A stretch of 64,000 nucleotides of DNA. Origin: Microbacterium sp. CSI-V. GTDB taxonomy: Bacteria; Actinomycetota; Actinomycetes; Actinomycetales; Microbacteriaceae. The DNA is taken from assembly GCF_001984105.1 (NCBI RefSeq), contig NZ_MTQM01000007.1, forward strand, positions 1-64,000. The letters run 5' to 3'. A program made the position numbers and the translations under genes. Shown piece by piece: positions 58,154 to 64,000 of this stretch (the stretch's first letter is position 1; the number at the start of each line of letters is the position of its first letter). The notes under the pieces were generated by a model. The model was given only the letters and a program-made list of their open reading frames with translations, did no database searches and was not told the DNA's origin.

Positions 58154-58756
58154 TCAGACCGGGAGCGGGTCGACGAGGCCCGTGCGCAACTCGACCGGCA
58201 GGTGCGCCAGGTCGTTGTGCGACAGCAGGGTCCAGGGGCGGCCCTTCTTCTGCGCGATGACGGTGAGTCCGCAGTACGCCTGGTTGATCGTCATCCACCG
58301 CCACTCGGGAGCCTGGAGCACCTCGCGCACGAACCAGGCGATCACGAAGTTGTGCGTGATCAGCAGTTCGTGCACCTCACCGGTCTTGCGCGCAAGGAAC
58401 TCGGCCGTGGCATCCGACATCTGGGCCCGGCCGGCCTCGAGCTCGGCCTCGGTGATCGAGCCGAAGAACGGCTCGTACGCCGCCGGAGTCTCGGCCGTCA
58501 TGCCGGTCGGGACGCAGTCGAACAGCAGGGCGGATGCCTCGGGCGAGACCGACGGGAGACGCTCGGCGACGGCGCGTGCGGTCTGAGCGGCACGTTCCAG
58601 GGGCGAGTGCCAGACGGCGTCGAGCGGCAGGCCCGAGAGACGGTCGGCGAGGAGAGCGGCCTGGCGGTGACCGCGCGGAGACAGGGGTCCGTCGGTGAGT
58701 CCGTGCTCGGCATCCTGGTGCTCGCCGTGGCGCACCAGGTAGATGTAGTGCGTCAC
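58154..58756 (-). CDS. histidine phosphatase family protein
   Basis: A 200-residue phosphoglycerate-mutase-like phosphatase. The phosphohistidine motif is LVRHGEHQ (7-14) and the second catalytic His is in LLITHNFV (about 131-138). HSPLERAAQTA (about 50-60) is also typical. Substrate unknown. It sits at the right edge of the lower-GC patch, with core-like composition. Confidence 0.88.
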   Translation of the reverse strand: MTHYIYLVRHGEHQDAEHGLTDGPLSPRGHRQAALLADRLSGLPLDAVWHSPLERAAQTARAVAERLPSVSPEASALLFDCVPTGMTAETPAAYEPFFGSITEAELEAGRAQMSDATAEFLARKTGEVHELLITHNFVIAWFVREVLQAPEWRWMTINQAYCGLTVIAQKKGRPWTLLSHNDLAHLPVELRTGLVDPLPV

Positions 58757-58835
58757 GTCAGCTCACCTCGTCGTCAGTGTGCGGGCCCCCCGCAGAACAC
58801 TTCCAGCCTACGTCACGCCTCCGACACGGGGCGGA

Positions 58836-59861
58836 TCACTCGGCAGCGCGGGCGATGTCCGACAGCTGGGCGCGGCTCAACCGGACGCCCACCGCGCGCA
58901 TGCACTCGACCACGTGCCGCGGCGCGAACGCATTGACGATCGGCGCCGTGACCGCCTTCTGAGCGAGGAGCCAGGCCACGGCGACCGCGGCGTCCGGGAC
59001 GCCCAGCTCCACGCCGACGGCATCCAGCGCCCGCAGGACCCGGGAACCGCGGCGGTTCAGGTGCGCCGCGAGCTGGGAGCCGCGGACCGAGGTGGCCTGC
59101 TGACCGCGCGTGCGGGTCTCTCCGGCGAGGAAGCCGTGCGCGAGCGGGTGCGACGGCGTGACCGCGATCCCCTGCGCCGCGGCGATGAGCCGCAGGTCGC
59201 CGTCGAACTCGTCGCGACGCATCACGTTGTAGGGCACGTCGAGCACCGTCACGCGCGGGTACCCGGCCGAGGAGAGGATCCGCGCCTCCACCAGCTGCGA
59301 CGCGGTGTAGCCGTGCGCCCCGATCGCGCGCACCTTGCCGCTCTCGACGAGCCACTCGCACGTCGCGAGCGTGTCCTCCAGCACGGCGGTGTCACCCCGG
59401 ACGGCATCCAGCGAGAGCACATCGATGCGGTCGGTGCCGAGACGGCTCAACGACGCCTCGACCGCGCGCACGAGGTTGACCGCACCGAGACCGGGGTTGT
59501 CGGGATGCCGACCGATGCGCACCGTGAGGACGGTGTCGTCGCGCGTCCCGCGCGAGCGCATCCAGGATCCGATGATGAACTCGCTGCGGCCTGCCGCGTA
59601 GCTGTCGGCGGTGTGGATCGCGTTGCCGCCGAGCTCGACGTACGTGTCGAGGATCTCGTGGCTCGCCTGCGCATCGACGTTCCAGCCGAATTCGCCGCCG
59701 CCGAGGAAGAGCGGGAAGACGTCGAAGCCGGTCTCGCCGAGCGGAACGCGGACGTGCGACCCGAGACCGGGACCCTGCAGCGTCACGGGGGCCGAGGGGT
59801 GAGGCACGCGGTTCCGGCGCAGGGGCGGCGTGGCCGTCTCGTCGACGCCCGAGCCGCTCAT
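58836..59861 (-). CDS. aldo/keto reductase family protein with altered active site
   Basis: A 341-residue TIM-barrel protein. HTADSYAAGRSE (about 91-102) keeps the AKR aspartate and tyrosine. The catalytic lysine position reads VLTVRIGRHP (Arg) and the His position DVLSLDAVRGD (Asp), so the tetrad looks incomplete. GKVRAIGAHGYTA (about 177-189) is the usual cofactor-side motif. GAGGAG precedes the ATG, chosen for this reason. It may be a non-reductase AKR homologue or have shifted chemistry. Confidence 0.85.
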   Translation of the reverse strand: MSGSGVDETATPPLRRNRVPHPSAPVTLQGPGLGSHVRVPLGETGFDVFPLFLGGGEFGWNVDAQASHEILDTYVELGGNAIHTADSYAAGRSEFIIGSWMRSRGTRDDTVLTVRIGRHPDNPGLGAVNLVRAVEASLSRLGTDRIDVLSLDAVRGDTAVLEDTLATCEWLVESGKVRAIGAHGYTASQLVEARILSSAGYPRVTVLDVPYNVMRRDEFDGDLRLIAAAQGIAVTPSHPLAHGFLAGETRTRGQQATSVRGSQLAAHLNRRGSRVLRALDAVGVELGVPDAAVAVAWLLAQKAVTAPIVNAFAPRHVVECMRAVGVRLSRAQLSDIARAAE

Positions 59862-60039
59862 GGGCCACTCCTCGGTGCGGCGGAGACCGGACGCCGGCGG
59901 CGCCCACTGCGCCCCCGACGCGTAGTTCGAGGGTAGGGCCTCACGAGAGTCCGACCGCCGATTCACCCGGCTCGGCGGTAAACATTGCATAACGCTTGAT
60001 GACGGCGGAATCTCGGCGACCGAGGAGGGCGGAATGCAC

Positions 60040-60074
60040 GGATGCCCGCCCCGCGAGAAGCGGGACGGGCATCC
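60040..60074 (-). terminator. pnp terminator
   Basis: GGATGCCCGCCCCGC (60040-60054) and GCGGGACGGGCATCC (60060-60074) pair at 14 of 15 positions around GAGAA, 13 bases after the pnp stop. No clear T run follows. The 225-base gap 59862-60086 contains this and the upstream region of the AKR gene (GTGAGGCCCTACCCTCGAA, minus strand). Confidence 0.6.
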
Positions 60075-60086
60075 GTCGAAGAGGGA

Positions 60087-62375
60087 TCAGCCCTCGGCCG
60101 GACCCTCGGGACCCTCGCTGGCCGCAGCCGAGCTCTCGGTGTCGGCGGGCTCGGTGGCCTCGTCGAGCACGGGCTCGAGCGACAGCTTGCCGCGGTCGTC
60201 GATCTTGGTGATGCGCACCAGGATCTTGCGGCCGACGGACAGGACGTCCTCGACGTTCTCGACGCGCTTGCCACCGGCGAGCTTGCGGACCTCGCTGACG
60301 TGCAGCAGTCCGTCCTTGCCGGGCAGGAGCGAGATGAACGCGCCGAAGGTCGCGATCTTCACGACCGTGCCCAGGAACTGCTCGCCGACCTCGGGGTTGG
60401 TCGGGTTTGCGATCGCGTTGACCTGGGCGCGGGCGGCCTCGGCCGACGGGCCGTCGGTCGCACCGATGTAGACCGTGCCGTCGTCCTCGATCGAGATCTG
60501 GGCGCCGGTCTCGTCCTGGATGGAGTTGATCGTCTTGCCCTTGGGCCCGATGAGCTCGCCGATCTTGTCGACCGGGATCTGCACGCTGATGACGCGCGGC
60601 GCGGTGGGCGCCATCTCGTCGGGCGCGTCGATCGCGGCGTTCAGGACGTTGAGGATCGTCAGACGAGCCTCCTTCGCCTGGGTCAGCGCCGCGGCGAGGA
60701 CCGAGGACGGGATGCCGTCGAGCTTGGTGTCGAGCTGGATCGCGGTGATGAACTCGCTCGTACCGGCCACCTTGAAGTCCATGTCACCCAGGGCGTCTTC
60801 GGCGCCGAGGATGTCGGTCAGCGCGGCGTAGCGCGTCTGACCGTCGACCTCGTCGGTGACCAGACCCATGGCGATACCGGCGACGGGGGCGCGCAGCGGC
60901 ACACCCGCGTTCAGCAGCGACAGGGTCGAGGCGCAGACGGAGCCCATCGAGGTCGAGCCGTTGGAGCCGAGCGCCTCGGAGACCTGACGGATGGCGTACG
61001 GGAACTCCTCGCGGCTGGGGAGCACCGGCACGAGGGCGCGCTCGGCGAGGAAGCCGTGCCCGATCTCGCGACGCTTCGGGCTGCCCACACGACCGGTCTC
61101 ACCGGTCGAGTACGGCGGGAAGTTGTAGTGGTGCATGTAGCGCTTGCTCGTGATGGGCGACAGCGAATCGATCTGCTGCTCCATCTTGAGCATGTTCAGC
61201 GTGGTGACACCCAGGATCTGGGTCTCGCCGCGCTGGAAGATCGCCGAGCCGTGGACGCGCGGGATGACCTGCACCTCGGCGTCGAGCGGGCGGATGTCGG
61301 CCAGGCCGCGTCCGTCCATGCGCACACCCTCGGCGAGGATGCGACCGCGGACGATCGTCTTGGTCACCGACTTGTACGCGGCGTTGAACTCGAGCGTCGC
61401 GACGGCGGGGAGCTCCCCCGACTCGACGGCGGCGAGCAGCTGCTCCTTGACGGAGGACTTGACCTCGTCGTCGGCGTTCTGACGCTCCTGCTTGTCGGCG
61501 ATCTGGTAGACCGGCACGAGGCGGTCGTACGCGCGACCGGCGACGAAGTCGTAGGTCTCCTGGCTGTACGCCGGGAAGACGGGGAACGTCTGGATCTCCT
61601 TGGCCGCCGTGCGGGCGACCTGGTTCTGCGCGTCGACCAGCTGACGCAGGAACGGCTTCGCGGCCTCGAGGCCCTCGGCCACGACCTGCTCGTTCGGCTT
61701 GGTGGCGCCGCCCTTGATGAGGTTCCAGCTGCCTTCGGTCGCCTCGGCCTCCACCATCATGATGGCGACGTCGCCGTCGTCGAGCACGCGGCCCGCGACG
61801 ATCAGGTCGAAGACGGCATCCTCGAGCTGGGTGACGGTCGGGAACGCGACCCACTGGTCGGCGTGCTCGCCGTGACCCGGGAGGAGCGCGAGACGGACAC
61901 CCGCGATGGGGCCCGAGAACGGCAGGCCCGAGATCTGGGTCGACAGCGACGCGGCGTTGATGGCGAGGGCGTCGTAGAACTCGCCCGGCGCGATCGAGAG
62001 CACGGTCACGACGATCTGCACCTCGTTGCGGAGGCCGTCGACGAACGACGGTCGCAGCGGGCGGTCGATGAGACGGCATACGAGGATGGCCTCGGTGGAG
62101 GGGCGACCCTCGCGGCGGAAGAACGAGCCGGGGATCTTTCCGGCGGCGTACGAACGCTCTTCGACGTCGACGGTCAGCGGGAAGAAGTCGAAGCCTTCAC
62201 GCGGGTGCTTGCCGGCGCTGGTGGCCGAGAGAAGCATGGTCTCTTCGTCGAGGTACGCGGCGACCGCGCCCTGCGCCTGCTGCGCGAGACGGCCCGTTTC
62301 GAAGCGAACGGTACGGGTGCCGAAACGACCGTTGTCGAGAACGGCCTCAGCGGCGGTGATTTCTGGACCTTCCAA
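60087..62375 (-). CDS. pnp: polyribonucleotide nucleotidyltransferase
   Basis: Phosphorolytic 3-prime exonuclease. Two RNase PH domains (about 15-240 and 335-560), a KH domain ([20 protein letters not shown], about 605-624) and an S1 domain ([21 protein letters not shown], about 672-692, in part) end in an acidic tail. Length 762. The start is TTG, chosen for AAGGAGGG seven bases upstream and the conserved opening EGPEI. rpsO, often next to pnp, is not adjacent here. Confidence 0.96.
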   Translation of the reverse strand: MEGPEITAAEAVLDNGRFGTRTVRFETGRLAQQAQGAVAAYLDEETMLLSATSAGKHPREGFDFFPLTVDVEERSYAAGKIPGSFFRREGRPSTEAILVCRLIDRPLRPSFVDGLRNEVQIVVTVLSIAPGEFYDALAINAASLSTQISGLPFSGPIAGVRLALLPGHGEHADQWVAFPTVTQLEDAVFDLIVAGRVLDDGDVAIMMVEAEATEGSWNLIKGGATKPNEQVVAEGLEAAKPFLRQLVDAQNQVARTAAKEIQTFPVFPAYSQETYDFVAGRAYDRLVPVYQIADKQERQNADDEVKSSVKEQLLAAVESGELPAVATLEFNAAYKSVTKTIVRGRILAEGVRMDGRGLADIRPLDAEVQVIPRVHGSAIFQRGETQILGVTTLNMLKMEQQIDSLSPITSKRYMHHYNFPPYSTGETGRVGSPKRREIGHGFLAERALVPVLPSREEFPYAIRQVSEALGSNGSTSMGSVCASTLSLLNAGVPLRAPVAGIAMGLVTDEVDGQTRYAALTDILGAEDALGDMDFKVAGTSEFITAIQLDTKLDGIPSSVLAAALTQAKEARLTILNVLNAAIDAPDEMAPTAPRVISVQIPVDKIGELIGPKGKTINSIQDETGAQISIEDDGTVYIGATDGPSAEAARAQVNAIANPTNPEVGEQFLGTVVKIATFGAFISLLPGKDGLLHVSEVRKLAGGKRVENVEDVLSVGRKILVRITKIDDRGKLSLEPVLDEATEPADTESSAAASEGPEGPAEG

Positions 62376-62678
62376 GAGGTCCCTCCTTCTTTGTTTAGGC
62401 TCGGCGCCCCGTGTGGGCGACGAGCTGACATGCGAAGGAGCAGGAACAGGCAGAAAGGGCGCGCCGACTCGTCGGCCCGGAAATCCCGGCGACTGGCCAC
62501 CAGTAGACGACCACCCGGCGTCATGACGGGGAGTCCACCACAGGGGACCAGCGTCTGCCGGCCTGCTCCGTGAGCTCATGTGTAGTTGAGCGGATGCCAT
62601 GGCGGCATCCTCCGAGAGCCTATCAGGGCCGGGCTTTCGCGGCTGGTTCGACGCGGACGGGTGCCGTACCCTCGCCTC
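62376..62678. promoter_or_regulatory. divergent region between pnp and the transglycosylase gene
   Basis: TAGGCT (62617-62622, minus strand) could start a pnp leader of about 240 bases. GGATGCC (62592-62598) and GGCATCC (62604-62610) form a perfect hairpin just downstream. On the plus strand TACCCT (62667-62672) lies six bases before the transglycosylase ATG. I see no gene in this stretch. Confidence 0.5.
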
Positions 62679-63992
62679 ATGGGCCTCAGACGTCACACGC
62701 GTCACACGGTCCTCGCGTGCGCCGTGGTCTGCGGTGCCCTCGCGATCGCTCCTCTCAGTCCGGCCGCGGCGGTCTCCGTCCGTTCCACGGCGGTGGGCGA
62801 CGACGACCCCGCCGTGGCGGAGATCCGACAGCAGCTGGATGCCGCCGAAACCGCGGCCTCGTCCGCGTCGCGCCGCGCGCTCGACGCCTCCGCCGCGGCG
62901 GAACGCGCGCGCCTGCTCGCGGAGAGCACGGCGGCCCGTGCGGAGTCGCTGACCGCCCAGAGCTCCACGGCCGACACGACCCTGACGGCGGCGAGCGCCC
63001 GCGCGGGCGCGAGTGCGGCGCGGCTGTACCGGTCGAGCGCCGGAGGCCCCCTCGTCGCGCAGCTGCTGACCACGGCCGAGCCTGACTCGCTGCTGGACCG
63101 TCTCGGCATCCTGGACAGGGTGACGGCGATGACGGCGCGGACCGCGAGCGAGGCCCGGAGCGCCGCGGACCTCGCGACATCGCTCCGCACGCAAGCCGAG
63201 GAGGCGCGCGCGGAGGCGGCCCGCCTCGCCACCGAGGCGGCGGCCACTGCCGCCCAGGCACAGACCGACGCGGATGCCGAGGCGGCCACGGTCGCAGCGA
63301 CCCAGGCCGAGCTGGACGCGCTGTACGCCCGGCTCGCCGCCCTTCGCGAGACGACCGCGGCACAGGAACGCGCGGCGCGTCTGGCCGCGCAGACGACGGC
63401 CCAGGCGGCCGACCCGGGCGGCGCGACCGGCGGCGGGGCGAGCGCGGGGTCCGGCGGGGGCGGTTCGAGCGGTGGCGCGTCGAGCGGCGGTTCGGCGACC
63501 ACGGGTGGTTCGAGCGGCGGCGGGACGGGCTCCGGTACCGGGACGAGCGGCGGCTCGGGTTCGAACGGATCCGGCTCCTCCGGCGGCGGGTCCGGCTCGG
63601 GCTCGAGCGGCAGCGGGTCGAGCGCGGGCGGATCGGGCTCCACCGGCGGGTCGGGCGGCACCACCGCGCCGGCGGGGCCGACCATGAGCCCCTCCGAGGC
63701 GCGCGACTACGCACGCGGCGCGCTCGGCGGATACGGGTGGGGCGACGACCAGTTCTCGTGCCTGGTGTCGCTGTGGAACCGGGAGTCCGGCTGGCGCGCG
63801 GACGCCCTCAATCCGTGGAGCGGTGCCTATGGCATCCCCCAGGCCCTCCCCGGCGAGAAGATGGCCGCAGCGGGGCTCGATTGGCGGACGAACGCCGCGA
63901 CGCAGATCGCGTGGGGCCTGTCGTACATCAGGTCGCGCTACGGCTCTCCCTGCGGGGCGTGGGCGCACTCCGAGTCGACCGGCTGGTACTGA
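62679..63992 (+). CDS. secreted lytic transglycosylase-like protein with coiled coil and Gly/Ser linker
   Basis: A 437-residue exported protein. A signal peptide (about 1-31; [21 protein letters not shown]) is followed by an Ala-rich coiled coil (about 45-240), as in Rpf/NlpC-type cell-wall hydrolases, then a linker of about 90 residues almost only Gly, Ser and Thr (about 246-340). The end ([16 protein letters not shown], about 363-378) resembles the lytic transglycosylase/aggregation-promoting-factor catalytic domain, with E369 as the acid and a paired cysteine (QFSCLV and GSPCGAW). Leaderless start after TACCCT. It probably remodels peptidoglycan. Confidence 0.85.
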   Translation: MGLRRHTRHTVLACAVVCGALAIAPLSPAAAVSVRSTAVGDDDPAVAEIRQQLDAAETAASSASRRALDASAAAERARLLAESTAARAESLTAQSSTADTTLTAASARAGASAARLYRSSAGGPLVAQLLTTAEPDSLLDRLGILDRVTAMTARTASEARSAADLATSLRTQAEEARAEAARLATEAAATAAQAQTDADAEAATVAATQAELDALYARLAALRETTAAQERAARLAAQTTAQAADPGGATGGGASAGSGGGGSSGGASSGGSATTGGSSGGGTGSGTGTSGGSGSNGSGSSGGGSGSGSSGSGSSAGGSGSTGGSGGTTAPAGPTMSPSEARDYARGALGGYGWGDDQFSCLVSLWNRESGWRADALNPWSGAYGIPQALPGEKMAAAGLDWRTNAATQIAWGLSYIRSRYGSPCGAWAHSESTGWY

Positions 63993-64000
63993 GCACCGCC

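Overview
The window is about 70 percent G+C, packed with short-overlap operons (ATGA, GTGA and TGATG junctions), and carries genes typical of high-GC Gram-positive bacteria: a ClgR-type regulator beside pgsA, cinA and recA, a PriA-type HisA, DUF3046, RNase J next to dapA, a LysM gene divergent from lexA, and a gluABCD transporter. The rRNA leader and the protein sequences look most like Microbacteriaceae, probably Microbacterium; the genus is from recall, not a search. Everything looks chromosomal and mostly core. I see no intact prophage, insertion sequence, CRISPR array or tRNA gene.

Layout. 1-317: leader and promoter zone of an rRNA operon running left out of the window. 318-3863: a DUF4184 membrane protein, tyrS, and a SatD-family/membrane-protein pair with operator-like repeats. 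3913-11975: arginine biosynthesis (argC-J-B-D-F, a membrane acyltransferase-like gene, argH), preceded by a small arginine-rich leader ORF that looks like an attenuator. 12213-15778: pheST. 15842-19273: gluABCD-type amino acid uptake. 19348-21526: an RNA methyltransferase and infC-rpmI-rplT with a rare ATC start. 21770-24415: a DUF1844 gene, a repeat cluster, and a glycosyltransferase/TetR divergent pair. 24431-29662: hisC-B-H-A-sseB behind an SOS-linked LysM gene divergent from lexA. 29806-39093: a membrane-anchored metallopeptidase, an S9 peptidase, hflX, a methyltransferase, dapF, a GNAT, miaA and miaB. 39168-46376: recX, recA, DUF3046, clgR, cinA, pgsA, ftsK and a GNAT. 46449-55729: rnj, dapA, NUDIX, SDR, folA, thyA, thioredoxin/DUF4395, OsmC, a TIGR01777 epimerase, a TPR-like membrane protein and dapB. 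56281-58152: a lower-GC patch of small unknown genes, including a Cas2-like ferredoxin-fold candidate. 58154-63992: a histidine phosphatase, a degenerate aldo-keto reductase, pnp and a secreted lytic transglycosylase.

How it works together. The window holds most of the arginine pathway (no argG or argR seen), part of histidine synthesis, three lysine/peptidoglycan genes at scattered sites (dapA, dapB, dapF), dTMP/folate synthesis, RNA turnover (RNase J, PNPase), tRNA modification (MiaA, MiaB), and an SOS circuit (LexA, RecA, RecX and a LysM division-inhibitor candidate) tied together by two boxes of the form TCGAA-N6-TTCG(A). Many genes have a TANNNT -10 box only 6-8 bases before the start codon, so leaderless transcripts seem common here.
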